From Allodiplogaster sudhausi (taxonomy: Eukaryota > Nematoda > Chromadorea > Rhabditida > Diplogasteridae): a DNA stretch of 64,000 nucleotides. The translations under genes and the position numbers were made by a program. Below are positions 1 to 13,625 of the stretch, piece after piece. Positions within the stretch are counted from its first letter, which is position 1; the number at the start of each line of letters is the position of its first letter. The notes under the pieces were generated by a model that was given only the letters and a program-made list of their open reading frames with translations, did no database searches and had not been told where the DNA came from. The stretch is from NCBI GenBank assembly GCA_945643635.1, contig CALZFC010000059.1, forward strand, positions 124,001 through 188,000, read 5' to 3'.

Positions 1-819
1 CTGCTGAGGGGGGGGGGATAATGATGAAATAGCCGCTAAAAATGTACAAGCATTGATATGAAATGAATCGTGTTAGCAAGCAGAAATCTTAGTAGGTAAA
101 TTTTTTTCTGTCAAGGTTAAAAAATTTTAACAAGTTAGTTAGCGAAAGCTGATGCTTTTATTAGCACACATCATAAGTACATCCTAGATCTAGAAGAAAA
201 AAGAGAAGAACACATCTCCGGCCTTGAGATATCTCCTGAATAAATAGGAATATAACCTCGCCATGCATCATGCATTCATGCAGGATTAAGGATAAAAGCT
301 TAGAGATAAGATGATATTTCATCATCACTTTCAATCATGCTGCAGAAGTTGAGAGAAAAGCTGGAACTGAAGGATTTGAGGAGAAATTGGAGATTGGAGG
401 ACACCAGCCAAGATTTCGACGCTTCCACACCACGAGTATTTACGGGTTTCTTTTTCTCTCTCTATTAGACTGTGAGAGGGTTGGTAGAGACAGTAAGTAA
501 GATGTTAGAGAAAGGCTGAGACGAGAGAAGAGTGGAGGAAAAGAGGGAAACCACCAACACCATCGACAGTTTCCATTGCAACATCACGTCTTCACCAACA
601 CTAAGGCAATCAAATTATTTTGCAGCCAGTAAAGCGATAGAGCAAAAGTGTAGCAAATAAGGAAGCAAATCCTTTTTTTTCCTTTTAAGAAACAGAGGAA
701 GAGTGAGAGAGAGAGAGCAAGAGAGAGAGAGATAGAGAGAGAGAGAGATAGGTGAGTTGACTCGTGGCGCGATAGATATACTAATCCCAGCTGGCGCCCT
801 GCCGCCGCGGCTGACATAC

Positions 820-942
820 CGACCGAGGTTGAGCAGGGAAGACGGGGCGAACTGGGCACGGACGGACGGAGAGGCCAGACGCTCTGGAGGAGGCATCGAG
901 AAGTAGAAATCCTGGAGAGAGAGAGGGAGGAAGAAAGAGAGA

Positions 943-989
<47 letters not shown>

Positions 990-1036
990 AAAGAGAGAGA
1001 GCGAGAGGAGACTGGGAGAAAGAGAGAAAGAGAGAA

Positions 1037-1096
<60 letters not shown>

Positions 1097-4000
1097 CAGG
1101 GAAACATAAAGGAGAGAGAGAGAGAGAAAAGTAAGAAAAGCGAGAGAGCGAAATGAAAGAGCGGAGAGAGATGGAGAAAATAAAAAAATAAACAAAATAA
1201 TAGATATTAAATGACATAAATAGCTGATATACAAGGCGCAGACGTGATAAAAGATCTGACCAGCTTTTGAGTGAAATGGAAATTTCAAATGAACCTTTAA
1301 GACACTTCGCTCCACTTGGAGTCCCTCTGCGTAACGATCCTACAACGAACAAAATTATTTCTGGAATCATCGTAATCAAAAAGCTGGAATCATTATAATT
1401 AAAACAAGTAATTAATAATATTTTTCGGAGTAAAATAATATAATTTACTTTGACAATCTCGTACGCATCCAGGATAATGGCGATGAAGAGCGAGAGAACG
1501 ACGTAGATGAAGAGAGACACGAACACGTAGATGTAGATGGTGCCGAACACCTCAAACAAGTGGATGTCTATTTATGTTTCTAACATTCTAACTTTTTTTT
1601 AACCCATCTTCCATACAAATAAATAAATAAATAAAGCCTTTAACTCGTTTAAGAAAAAAAAGATTTCACTGTAAGCGCAATACTAAATGGCAGAAAATGC
1701 AAAAACGTAAATAACAAAAATAAAAATGATGCCTTGATTGTCGTGTTGGAGTCGTTGATCGTGAAGAAGGTCGCGAACATGTCATCACCATTAAGAAGAG
1801 AGAACAGTGCCTCCGAGGAGGCAGCCAGGGTACGGAACTGAAAGAGAGAGAGAGAGAGAGAGAGAGAAATTGAGAGTGCAAAGAACATAGAGAGAGAGAG
1901 ATGAGAGAGCGAGTTAGGGACAGAGAGAGAGAGAGAGAGAGAGAGGCAGAGAGAGAGAAAGAGGGGGGGAAGATAGAGAGGAGATACCTATTTGGAGATA
2001 CCTACTTACATTGCTTGCATGAAATGATAGACGAAACATTTCAAACAATTTCTTAATTTGGCAAAGCAGCAATATAAAACAGCTCAGAATGAAGGACACA
2101 TAAAAGGGTGCAAGTGTAACCTTGAGACTGTACGGCCCAATGATGACCCAGCCCGCAATGAGGAAGCCGCAGTAGAGGACGAGGGCGCAGAGGATGAAAC
2201 GCATGATGTTCGGGATCGCCTTCTTCATCGTCAGAATCAGAATCTGTCACGAAGAGAATATACAAAAAAAAATTTTTCAAACGCACAGAAACAAGAAAAG
2301 AAAACTTTTAAAAAAGGTACAAACTGGGCGCTTTAAGAAAGGGAAGAAAAAAAAAGTAGAAAGGGATAATAAACAGACGTTGTACTGCGAGAAGAAGCCA
2401 AAGTAGCGAAGGACTCCGACGTAGACAAGAAGAGCGCCAGTTCCCAGAAGAATACCGGTCAGGGTGAACAGGTCAGAGTCAAAGTCCTCAAGAAGAAGAT
2501 GTTCAAAGTTATCGCCATATTAGCATTTCCCGCCGTAATAAAAAGTTTCAAGCCAAAATAAATTTCCCGCAATTCTACCATCCTGTTCTTAGCGCTTTGA
2601 AGAGCAATTTACAATAATAAGCTGACTTATTAAAAATGAATAGGAATCAAAACCTTGAATTCAATGGAAATTTTGGAGACTGTGCCAATGATGAGGCAGA
2701 TGTCGTTAATGACGATCATCACGTACCTGCAACTTACTATCTGTCATTGTAAGAATGCAAAGAAGAAAAAATTACTGGGAATATATGAAAATGCCTCGTT
2801 CAAAACTGACCAAAGATTGAGGAAGTCGAGCTTGTCACTGATCGACATTCGTACTTGTAGCGTAGACTCGAGGAATTCAACACAGCGCTAGAAACATTTT
2901 ATAAGAATTAAAAACCGCCTCAAAAATCTTTTCAAATTGTCATAGAGAATAGCATTGTTACGCATTGCGTAACTAATTACGAACTAGAACATAATTGTTC
3001 TGTCTTGTCGTGCATTCCAACTTGAACAATCCTTGCAAACTAACATTCTTGAGTAGATGAGCCTTGATAAGGGCGCGCATGCAGAGGATCCACGAGGCGA
3101 GGGAAGAGAGCAGAACGAGGACATCGAAGATGGCCATGATTATTGTGTCGTACTCCACACTCGCTCCTAGAGGAGATTTTCTTTTTGTTGAGGAAGCAAT
3201 ACTTCTCCTCCTTCCACTAATTCAAGGTTATGCTTGGCATTTTAGAATTCTATAAATAATAATCAAATAGCCAAGGTAAACGCCCTCAAAAGTTTTTTCC
3301 TATTCTTTCGTTGTAGCTTCACAATTTATTGTCCATGTCTCTCTTCGAAAATCTCTATCAGCATATTCTCCTCAACGATGCCATGCCATACGAAGCTTCT
3401 CATACAGATCGAAGATCCATCTCCTTCACTGTATTAGCGCTACAGTATCCTAGGCGAATCTTTTTTCAATCTTATCACTCTCTCCCCTCTGCCTTACCTT
3501 TGATGACTTTGCCATTGCAGACGTTGACATATGAGATGAGAGTGCTGAGGAAGATGTGCACTTGTCCAGTGTGGCGAGAGTTATCGAAGATGATAGATGT
3601 CTGGAAAACAGAAATGCTCTACTTCCGCGCCGAAATTAAAGATTCCTTCTACCAAAACATTTATCGAATCCGGGTCAACGATTTGGACAAATAATCATAA
3701 TACGGAATAATACACCTATTGATTGCTTGGGAAATCAACATGGCGTGCTAGTTGGAAACCAAGGTGGGCAAAGAAAAAGAACAGAATGCATGGGTGAGTT
3801 TTGGTTCTGGGGAGGCACGAACTCTTGGCGGGGTCCGTAAAATCGACGCCATCATTTTAATCTTGAATCTTAAAATACGGCCCGGCCGTAATATAGCTAA
3901 CCTTAATGAGGTAGCACTCGGGTCGCTCGTCGCTGCTGACTGGCGAGAAGTGAATGGTCCTGAGACGAAAGTTGAAGCTGGCCTTCGATATGCGCAACGC

Positions 4001-5836
4001 GTCCTCGGGACGGAACGTAATCTTGCGGTCCTGAAGATAAGAATAAGGCAAGCAATTATAATATTAATATCATCTATATTTAAAAGAAAAAATTCCAAAC
4101 TTGAATGCACAATATCTTTCTATCGATCATCCGAAGATTTCATAATAGACAAAAACAAATTTAAAAAAAATGCAAACCGCAAGTTTCTTCATAATCTCCA
4201 TGGGATCCTTGCGAATGGCCGCTACTTCAGTCTCCGTAAAGTTCAACATGATACATTCTGAAGAGAGACAATTTATGATGCAAAATTCTTTGTCATAATA
4301 AATACTCCAAGAAACCCCAAAAAAATTTCAGACGTCATAGTTCCTTTTATTCTTCGCAAATTGACAATCAATTTTATGGCATTACAAACTTTTTGCGCAA
4401 AAGTTAAGCAGGGTCAACATGACTGAATTGGCAATAAGGTGGGTTAGAGGCCGCCAGTATTACTGAGCAATATCATTTCAACATTTTAATTTGATCAAAG
4501 TAAAATTAATAAAATATTTAACAGGATAAGAAGGGACGAGAGAAAGCCAGGCAAACCGTGCACATCGTTGACATCGAACTCGTACGTGTTGTTCCGTACA
4601 GTCACGTTGGCAATGCGATCCATGCAAGCCTGCAAGGCGTTACTGCATTTATACTTATTATATTTAAAATATTCTTACTCTTTTTTTTCTTTATCGATTT
4701 TATAAAAGCCTGAACACCAGAGCTGAAATAGGTCTGACAGATGACAGGGTTGAAAACCCCCCGGGCCGTAGGCCCGGAACACTTTGTAGCCCCCGGGTTG
4801 GCCATTTTTCCATGTTTAACCCCCGGGTTTATCAATTTTTCACATTGTAACCCCTAAGCCGGCCCAAGTTCAGAGACAGGCACTAATTCAGCACTGCTGA
4901 ACACACGCAATATATACAAAAGTGTGCTTCGTGTAATAATAAAGTAAATGAGACACTCCCAACCGCACACCTCGATATATGGAATGGACTTGAACTGGAT
5001 GCCTGCCATGAGTGAGACGTTCGTGTCTCTTGCGAAGCGTGGATTCACATGAGCCAGATCGTACGAGAATGACGCAAAGCTCTCGTTTTGTATCGAGTAG
5101 TACTGTAGAAATGGAGAGAGGGTACTGCAGGAGGGCAGCATAAACACGTCATTTGGGCATAGAACGAACTCGTTGGCTTTAAGTTACTATTCGGCCAACA
5201 TTTCTCTTCCAGTTATTCGGCTAAAACAAGCCGATTGTATGTTAAAAAAAACCAATGGACTTTAGAGATTGATTTAGTTCCATACAATTAGCGTCCTCTT
5301 TATATTACAAGGCTCCAGAAGTTCAACGGATGCTCTCTTAGCTATGCGCTTTAACTTCATGCTTTGCGGCTTTAAAGAAGTGAAGCCTCGGAAACATAAT
5401 AGATTTTAATAATTAAAAAGAAATAACTTAGAAGATAAATAAAATAAACAATGATTGTTCTGACCGAAGTGACAACGTGTGCGAGGTGTGCAAAGATGTC
5501 CTGGCCATTGTAGACAGAGTAGCGACCCTCGTTCGGTGGATACTGTAGCGCGTCCCGGTCATCGTTCCAGTCCTAGAATATACATGTTGAGAATACCTTT
5601 TTCAAAGAAGTAATGTTGTCAATTGTGTATCCAGAACTATTCCTTATCACCGCTTTTTCCTTTGATGTCAAGTATCTAGTATTTTTAGAACAAAAAATAA
5701 ACAATTAAAAGGCGGAGATGGGTGTAATAAAAATAAAAAGTTTAAGAAACCTTTAAAAACTTATGACGCATCACGGTGGTGGTGTCCTCCATGAAGTCGA
5801 CGTGCGACATTCGAAGTTCGGCGAACATGACCAGCT

Positions 5837-5869
<33 letters not shown>

Positions 5870-5878
5870 AAGAGAGAG

Positions 5879-5920
<42 letters not shown>

Positions 5921-6643
5921 GGAGAAAGAGAGAGGGTAACAAATAAATAAAATAATAACAACCTAGAAAATGGAAAATGAAAAACAGATGACTAATGTAT
6001 TTTCAACATTCAAAAGCGAACAAGAAACGTTCGTTTCTCTGGGAATTTTTTTCAACAACAAAAAACCCACATTTCTCCATAACATTACATTTAGATATCT
6101 TTTTGACAATAAAAATTCGAGCAAAAGAAATAAAACTCCTCGAACCGACCTGTGCAGTTACAAGGACAATCTTCAGCACTTGCAGTACGAGCTTCCACGG
6201 CAATTGACGACGGACCTGGAAAAAAGAATAAAATAACTTTATTTCAACCAGGAGAATATATTTGAAAAGAATCTAACTGTTAACGAAACCCCTAAAAATT
6301 AAAGATTAATACATACCCTCGAACATATGTTAAGTTAATTGATAAGTGATATGCAGTTTTGTCAATGAAAAATTTCAACTAATACTTTAAACTGTAAGAG
6401 TATCAGAACATTTGAAAGAGAAGAAAGGAGTCAATTTGAGGAAAGCTATTATATGAGTAAGAATTCAATCTTGATGCAAATATCCTGATCAAAAAGTGAT
6501 CATAGGCACAGGAATACCTTCCACTTTTCGAGTGGATTCATGAAGAAGAATTGAAGATGTCGCCTGAGTCGGTCGCCCTGGTCTCGCTCGAATTCGTTGA
6601 GGCCTTCGAAGAGTTCGTTGAAGTTGATGCCTTCTGGTTCCAT
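820..6643 (-). CDS. cup-5: TRPML/mucolipin-family cation channel (cup-5 type), about 18 exons
   Basis: Mucolipins are six-transmembrane TRP channels of lysosomes and late endosomes that release Ca2+ and other cations. Exons read on the minus strand give the family in order. The N-terminal cytosolic segment ends with LRRHLQFFFMNPLEKWK (6518-6643). TM1 contains KLVLQVLKIVLVTAQ (about 6160-6215). Lumenal-domain exons lie at 5761-5835, 5467-5574, 4972-5103, 4555-4632, 3883-4033 (including FRLRTIHFSPVSSDERPECY) and 3513-3602. TM2 is at 3068-3170, TM3-TM4 at 2690-2889 and 2398-2505, and TM5 at 2090-2230 (GWVIIGPYSLK). The pore exon 1738-1843 carries the selectivity-filter motif NGDDMF, and S6 is at 1457-1560 (LFIYVVLSLFIAII). 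Two C-terminal exons follow (about 1290-1341 and 820-911); a donor GTATGT ends the latter, so the true stop is unresolved. The ATG at 6643 gives a family-like N-terminus, but the coding region may extend upstream. The gene symbol is by family similarity only. Confidence 0.88.
957..1092. repeat. (GA)n microsatellite in TRPML intron
   Basis: Nearly pure GA dinucleotides with short interruptions. Read on the coding (minus) strand it is CT and runs up to the acceptor of the exon ending at 911. It creates spurious Ser/Leu reading frames. Confidence 0.95.
4718..4896. mobile_element. hAT-like MITE, 179 bp, with 8-bp target duplication
   Basis: The element begins CAGAGCTGAAATAGG and ends with the complement of CAGTGCTGAATTAG. 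It is flanked on both sides by CTGAACAC (4710-4717 and 4897-4904), an 8-bp duplication as expected for hAT transposons. The interior is GC-rich with palindromic ccccgggccgtaggcccgg. It has no coding capacity and lies in a TRPML intron. A related copy in opposite orientation is at 39683-39811. Confidence 0.8.
5838..5927. repeat. (GA)n microsatellite abutting a TRPML 3' splice site
   Basis: A GA tract on the plus strand, CT on the coding strand, ending in ctctag directly before the exon that begins at 5835. It serves as the polypyrimidine tract. Confidence 0.92.
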
Positions 6644-8040
6644 CCTTAAGTTTAAATGGTTTTCGAAGAGTTTCTCATTTCTGCCGGATTAATCAAAATT
6701 ATTGCCCAACAAATAGGTACTCTCCGGAAAGGATTTGAGAAAATTGACAACAATAGCCGCACTTAGCAAACAAATACTATTGAGTAACTACTAAAACAAC
6801 ATTGTTATAACAACAAAAAACGTTTGGAAAATGAGAATTGAGAGAGAAATAGGGAGGGAGAGAGAGAGTGAGAGAGAGAGAGAGAGAGAAAGAAAAGTGG
6901 GTGACAGCGATAGATATGGGATGAAACGAGAACGGAAGCAAGTAATAATATAAGAAGCGCGGCAAGCAGAGTCAGAAGGAAATTTGGCCGAAGAAGATTA
7001 ACAATATGATAAATAGTCCGTCAAAAAATGAGCCGAAATAGGGGAGCAGCATTGTTCTTCAGCTTGGAAAATTATAATTTAAACTAGCATTTCTAAACAA
7101 ATGTATGTTTATACCTTAATTCAAAGGTACACAGCTTATCTTACATAAAGAAGCAAAATTGCACTTCATACATGTATTTAATTCCAACGCATATGATGAA
7201 AATTCAGCAAACCACACAGTCAAGATCGGAGAGGAAGAGAAATGTATAGGAATGACAAGCGTTTGCTGTCCAGGTGTCCGGGGAGAATGAATTCATGCGA
7301 TGAACGGGAGAAGGAGGGAGGCAGGAAGAGAAAAGAGAGAATGAGAATGGGAGAATGGGAGAAAGAGTGAAGGAGAGACAGAATAAGAGAGGAGAAGAGG
7401 GAGAGGGAGAGGGATATAGAGAGAGACAGAGAGAAGGCGGAAACAGAGTGCGAAAGGAAAATAGAACAAATGAAAGGGAACAGGCGAAATGAAATGCAAT
7501 GACGATAGCGAAAGGCAAGAAGGCGGGGAGAACAGCATTGTTTGTGTGAGCGATGTTGAAAAATGTTTTAAAAAACTTACTCAAAAAGAATGGAAAGAAG
7601 ACACAATCTGGCAGAGACAATTAAATAACTTAGCAAAATTAAACAAGTTAAAACAGAAACTGACGTTGGTGTGACAGAGCGAGAGGCTTGACTCCTTGGT
7701 CTTCCGACCATCTGGAAATAGAAGGATCATAAATCTTTCAAAATACAAACAAAATAAATGTTAACTGCTTTAGAACAGAAAAACTTGCTACCAAATCTTG
7801 TTGACTAGACTACATTTAGTAACCCTCCAATTTTAGTGCGCTTTCTACTACGGTATGGCAGAGTACGCTAGTGCAACCGGCAGAGAGATTGTAGCTCTAC
7901 GCAAGGAGGGCGCATGAAATGATTGACAAAAGGAATGCTCTGTCTATTTTATTTAGTCTATTAATCGTATCATTAAAATTCATCTCTTATGAAAAAATAA
8001 AATAAAACAAAACGTGATCTAAGCACCACTATCTCACTCT

Positions 8041-8414
8041 CACACACACACTCTCTCTCTCTTGTTTTCTCTTTCTCTCTCTCTCTCTTGTTCTCTCTCT
8101 CTCTTGTTTTTTTTTCTCTCTCTCTCTCTTGTTCTCTCTCTCTCTCCCGCCCGCTCTTTCCCTCTACACGCTCCTTACAATTAGAGTATGCTACATTAAA
8201 TCAATGCAATCTTCGCATTGGCTACCTGGCTTGAATGGCATAAACAGCCAGCAACAGATTCGCGCTCGTGCTACTCTTTCAACCTCACTCTCTCACTCGC
8301 CCTCTTTTTCTCTCTCTCTCTCGCTCTCTCTTGCGCTCTCTCTCCTTGTTTTCTCTCTCACTCCCTCTCTCTCTCTCTCTCTACTATTTTTCTCTCTCCC
8401 TCTCGCTCTCTCTC

Positions 8415-8462
<48 letters not shown>

Positions 8463-8505
8463 CTTCTCTCTATCTCTTTCTCTCTCTCTCCCTTTATCTC
8501 ACCTC
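8041..8505. repeat. (CT)n-rich block
   Basis: Interrupted CT tracts with Ttg and Ccc variants covering most of about 460 bp, split by about 120 bp of ordinary sequence at 8160-8280. No credible coding sequence here on either strand. Confidence 0.9.
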
Positions 8506-9529
8506 CAAGTCTGCAACTGATAAGGTGACTGGTGCGTCCTTGCTCATGTCCACCATGCGTATGGAAGTGGAAACTGTCATGGGAGTGGTCGAGAGGGGGG
8601 GGGGGACGTTCTGCTTGCAAGAGACAACTGTTGTTCTGTCAGCCAGTCAATATGCAGAAACTGATGGTAATAGTACAAAAGAGGGACCGAACACGGCAGA
8701 AATCTGACAGCTATCGGAGTCAGTGATAAGGAAGACAGTGGAGATCAAGAGAAGAATAAGGAGAGAGAGGAGAGAGAAAGATAAAAGGAAAGTGGAGAGC
8801 GAGATAGACGGAGAGAGAGAGCGAGAGCGAGAGAGAGGGTGACAGAGAGATAAGAGATAACGTGAGAGGATGGATAGGGAAAGAAAGTACAAAACTATTC
8901 GTAGGTCATGAAAATTGACAGTTCAGTAAAGCCCGTTTTTATTACTATTCTTCCGCCAGTCCTTTCCTGCATAGTATACAAATTCAGTAGCAGGCACTAT
9001 AAGTCAGCTTATTTCTCACTCTTTTACGCACTTTTCCCTCTCTCTTTCTTTGTCTCTTTATCTCTCTCTCTTTCTCTCTCTCTCTGTCTTTCTTTCTCTT
9101 TCTCTCTTTCTCAATCTCTCTCTCTCTCTCTCCCTCTCTCTAACACACTCTGCATAATTCCACCGCAACGTCGTTGACTCTCAGTTGACAACGTCAATGC
9201 TTACGTCCTTCCAAATGAAAGCACAATCTCCTGTCATCGTTGCATTCAGCCAAGAGAGTGAAACATGATCCACAATCAGTGGGCGAGCGACAAAGCGATT
9301 TAATTTCGATGCCGCATACGAAATGCATTCACATCATTCACTGTCCTTCCTTGTCTACTGCTCTATCTCTCTCTCTCTCTTTCTCTCGTTACCTCTCTCT
9401 CTCTCTCCCTCTCTCTCTATTTCTCTCTCGCCTTCTTTCGTTAAGCCGATTCTATCCGCACAGTAAGTGTGTGACGCATGGAAAATTTTCTGCATAAATA
9501 TTTTGGTAATAAATTCCATCTCTCCCTCA

Positions 9530-9620
9530 AATCTCTCCCTCTCTCTCTCTCTCTCCCTCTCTCTCTTGTTCTCTCTCTCTCTCTCTCGCTCTCTCTGTCT
9601 CTCTCTCTATCTCTCTCCAC
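9530..9620. repeat. (CT)n microsatellite
   Basis: CT repeats with occasional ccc and gtt interruptions, adjoining the candidate TRPML 5' exon at about 9634-9791. Confidence 0.9.
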
Positions 9621-9790
9621 TTTCGTACCTCAATGAGCGGTCTCTCCCCGTCCTCTACTCCCTCTCCTGTTTCGACGTCTCCGTTCGCCCTCGTTGTCTC
9701 AGTCGGTAGCAGCAGTGGCAGACGAGCGTAGCTCTCGGCGGCGTTTCGCGCAGCCAATCCTCGCGAACGCCTGGCGGAGACAAGTCTACC

Positions 9791-9831
<41 letters not shown>

Positions 9832-10050
9832 TTGGACGAAAGAGAGAGGAGAAGAGAGTAGGGAGTGCGGGAGAGAGAGAGAGCCGGAATAAGATGTTTG
9901 GGCATAACTGACCGAGCATACCAGAAGCCGGCGATCGCCGGCGAGTGCCGACAAGCTTTTCCTGAAGACAGCAAGATATAGAGTTGTTGCTGAGAGAGAG
10001 AGAGAGAGAGAGAAAGAGTAACGGGAAGAGAGGGAGAGAGAGACACAGAG

Positions 10051-10120
10051 AGAGATCTAATAGCGAGAGATCTAATACGAGAGATCTAATACGCTTATTA
10101 CGGGGCGAGAGATCTAATAA
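10051..10120. repeat. Short tandem repeat GAGAGATCTAATA, four copies
   Basis: The unit GAGAGATCTAATA recurs near 10051, 10065, 10080 and 10107. Two of the copies are followed by gcttattacg. It lies at the end of a GA tract, with no coding signal. Confidence 0.8.
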
Positions 10121-10129
10121 GCTTATTAC

Positions 10130-10434
10130 GATGATTTGAGCAAATAAAGAGAATTAAAAGAAAGTAGCTGGGCAAAGCCAAGTGGAACCAGTTTAAGTGT
10201 GCAAGAAACTCGCAGATGTGCCAATCGTGCAAAAGCGCGCGTGCTCTACCGTCAAATATCTCTGAATCCCTGTACCTCTTCAGTGCAATGAACTCTCGCC
10301 TTCTATAACTGTCTGGCTCCACAATCTCTCGCTCTCACTCTCTCTCTCTTTCTTTCTCTCTCACGGTCTCGCTCTATCTGTCTATCTCACACACTCTTCT
10401 TTCAGCCATACTTGGATTCCGCTCTCCTCATTTC

Positions 10435-10470
<36 letters not shown>

Positions 10471-10968
10471 CTTTCTCTCTCACATCATTCACATAGCCAT
10501 ACGTTTAATCTGTCAGATTGAAGGTGGTCGAATCTTTAATCGTCGATCTACATTTTCGATTCATACTCCGATTCTTTTTTGTCTAAAACTCTAAAGTAAA
10601 ATTTAAGAGAAATATACTTATGGCATCTCTCTTTTAATAGGAATAAGATCTACCCTTTCAGATAAATTACAGCATATCACTTCATGTTATCCAACCCAAC
10701 CGCAGCTGCGACCAACGAAGAAGCAAAAAAATTCGCTCTCTGCTTTTTCGTAGTTCTTTCTTTGGCAATAACTAAATCCTTAGATGAATGCTTTTAATGC
10801 AGATCTCTTCGTCGTTTTCTATTTGCGCAATTAGAATGTTGATTTGCACACAGTAATTCAAGGAAAGTGAGAGATATGCATGGCAATATTTCTAAGGAAA
10901 GAGTGAAGAAAGGAGGAGAGAGAGAGAGAGAGGAGGGAGAAAGAGAGAGAGAGGAGAGAGAGAGAGAG

Positions 10969-11000
<32 letters not shown>

Positions 11001-11409
11001 TTAATGGCGAGATATGATTTCATGAAAAATGAAAAAAAAATGAAAACGAGATAATTTTGTAGCAGATATGGACAATGCTTGAGGCAAATGAGATATTCTG
11101 ACACGTGACAGTCTTCCCTTGCGTGCAACAACCGTCTGACGGGGAACGCTAATGAAAGAGGTAACAGCAGAAGAAGAACCACACGAGAAGAGAAGAGAAA
11201 GATGAAGCTTCTTCCAGACAGATTTATTCTTCTTTGGATTACTAAGTACCGTGGAGGAGATGAGTACGCATGCTTGGATAGAAGAAGAAGGGAGATAAAG
11301 AATAGAGGGAGCGGGCGGGAGAGCTAGGGAGGAGGGAAAATATAGAGTAACAACTAAAGAGTTTACTGAATGCATAAGAAAGAGGATGAGTAACAGAAGA
11401 GAGAGAGAC

Positions 11410-11440
<31 letters not shown>

Positions 11441-12489
11441 GACAGAATGCGGAGATCGAGGGAGGGAGAACGAAAGACATAGAAAGAGAGAGAGCGAGAG
11501 AGAGAGAGAGAGAGAGCGAGAGAAAGAAAGGTGCAGATGGATAGAATTGGATGAATCCAAATACGTGGATATGAAGTCTCGGCTCACCTGATAACGTATC
11601 CGCTCTGTGATGATAGACGACTCGTCGCATGCTCCGTAGCAGCAGCGAGATGAGGAGGGAGAGGGAGAGAGGGGAGAAGAGGGAGAGAGAGGGAACAGAG
11701 AAGAGGGAGGGGAGAGGGGAGAGAGAGGGATCGGACGAGGATGAGAGAGAAGTTGACGACGTCTCCGATGCATTCTTGGACAGAAGAGAGATTAGAGAGG
11801 GCGAGAGAGTATGCAGGAATACGAGACATGGCTGGCAAAACACGGGCGAGAGAGAGAGAGAATGAGAGAAAGAGAGAGAGAGAGAACGTGGGAATGCGTT
11901 TAGAGCGATGCCACGCCCTCGGGATATCCCCTCGGCTGGTCTCTGCTGCTCTGCTTGCTCCCTTCATCACACACGTTCTCTCTCTCTCTCTCTCTCTCTT
12001 TCTTTCTCTCCATCTCTCGCTTTCTTTCTCTCTCTCTCTTTCGTTTAGCTCTTCATTCAGGCGCTGCCAGGAAGGGACGACAACCGTTGTGTGGAGGGAC
12101 CAAGTCAACTCTATGCCATTCCCCTCAAAGGACAATCGAGAGTCTCAGAGAAAACGGAAGTATTTCTATAGAATAGAGAAGTTTCGAGATAGAGAGAGAG
12201 GGAGAGAGAAGGAGAGAGTTAATAGAGATTGTGGGAGAATGAGACAGAGAGGAAAGAGAGGGAAACAAAGATAAAGAGAAAGAGGAAAAGAGTGCAATGT
12301 ATGTACATATGTATGTATGCACATGCGTTCAAGCATGCATGTTTAGGGGACAAACGACGAATAGAGAGTGGAAGACAGAAGAGAAAGTGTGTGTGAGAGA
12401 GACAGAGGAAGACAGAGACCGAGAAAGAAAGGAATAGGAACAAGGGAAAGGGTGAGAGGAAAGAGAGGAGGAGCGAGAGAGCGAGTGAT

Positions 12490-12522
<33 letters not shown>

Positions 12523-13410
12523 AGAGAGCCAGATATAGACAGCAGAAAGAGTTAGTCTGAGAAGTTGTGAAGCCAGAAAAAAGGCAAGCACAAGAATGGC
12601 AGAGCAAATTGGCCGAGTGTGCAAAGTCGAGGAAGGGCGCAATTTGCAAGAGGAAGCTTTCTCAGGATACGGGACGGAATTTCGAAGAGGAGATGGAGAA
12701 AGAAATGGGAGACAGAGAGAGAGACAAAAAGAGAGAGACAGAGAGACAGAAAGAGTGAGAGACAGAAAGAGAGAGAGGGAGAGAAACAGAAAGGAGAGGG
12801 AAAAGGGTTATAGAGAGCAGAGAAAGAGAGAGGGAAAGAGAGTGAAAGAGGGAGAGAGAATAACAAAAAAAAAAAAAAGGGGGAAACAGTCAGATCACTT
12901 CCCTCTTGTAGGCCTTATTTTCTAATTTGGTGATAGCCTCAGCATTGTTCTTTTATTTAGCAAAAGAACCTTTTGGAAGATAAAAGAGGGCAATTAATAG
13001 CTCAGACAGCGCTAATAATGGTGTGATGAGTAAGGGAAGCACTTCTGGCAACAGTTTCCCTCTTTTCTAATCCCCAACACCGGCCTATCTCTCTCTCTCT
13101 CTCTCTCTCTCGCTGTCTCCTTTTCTCAGTTCCTCTTGCTCAAGCACTTTCTGACTTCATACGTCATGATAACAATATCGACTTTCATCAGAATACTACA
13201 AAAATTCTAGATAGCGAACAAAATTCACGATAGGAACCCCGGATACTTTTTGACCTTTCTCTTTGTCTTAAAACATTACCATGTAATCAGTGAAAGTTCA
13301 TAAGAGCTGTGATGAGATCAGACTTATAATGAGAGAGTGGGAGTAAGAGAAAGAGAGACAGAGTGAGTGAAAGTGTGTGTGAGAGAGAGCGAAAAAATGG
13401 AGCGACAGCA

Positions 13411-13445
<35 letters not shown>

Positions 13446-13530
13446 AAGAGAGCAAGAGAAAGAAGCTAAAAGCGAAAGTATGAAGCAATGAGCAGCAGGT
13501 ATAGCATTGATAAGGAATGATAGTTTCCCC
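10130..13530. other. Gene-poor GA/CT-rich stretch, no supported gene
   Basis: The stretch is dominated by GA and CT tracts (10438-10470, 10917-11000, 11400-11530, 11640-11740, 11850-11885, 11980-12050, 12180-12540, 12690-12860, 13087-13112). A good donor (GTGAGC after ttatcag) occurs on the minus strand near 11584, and short non-repetitive islands occur near 12060-12130 and 12550-12680. None could be joined to a recognisable protein. These could be untranslated or 5' exons of the TRPML transcript. Confidence 0.6.
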
Positions 13531-13537
13531 CTCTTAC

Positions 13538-13625
13538 CAGAAGCGTCGAAGTCTGCTTTCTCCTTGCATCGCACTGGAGGGTGGCCGGGATGGATGTGCA
13601 TGTTAGGGCCGGAAGATGAGTTCGT
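13538..13625 (-). other. Orphan candidate exon, unidentified
   Basis: An 88-bp minus-strand segment bounded by acceptor cttccag and donor GTAAGA, open in the frame that contains NMHIHPGHPPVRCKEK. It is non-repetitive and lies between the XPF stop and the TRPML 5' region. I do not recognise the peptide, and no flanking exon was found in phase. It could be part of a small gene, a TRPML 5' exon or chance. Confidence 0.25.

Larger units (their letters stand above)
7663..9959 (-). other. Candidate 5' exons of the TRPML gene
   Basis: Three minus-strand segments bounded by splice-like sites join in one frame into the TRPML exon at 6643. They are about 9917-9959 (acceptor cttcag, donor GTATGC), about 9634-9791 (CT tract plus ccag acceptor, donor GTACGA; ends GVEDGERPLIE) and about 7663-7711 (acceptor tttccag, donor GTCAGT; encodes MVGRPRSQASRSVTPT). 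The last exon ends with two codon bases, which fit the G supplied by a ttaag acceptor just before the 6643 ATG. A polar N-terminal extension is normal for mucolipins. No start codon was found for the outermost exon. The surroundings are GA/CT-rich, so chance phase agreement is possible; alternatively 7711 or 6643 is the true start. Confidence 0.4.

Noticed and set aside
584..1559. Long Ser/Leu-rich open frames across CT/GA tracts (also at 8129, 11001, 45547, 62984 and others)
   Set aside because: They are translations of dinucleotide repeats, open in several frames and both strands. They only overlap real exons by chance.
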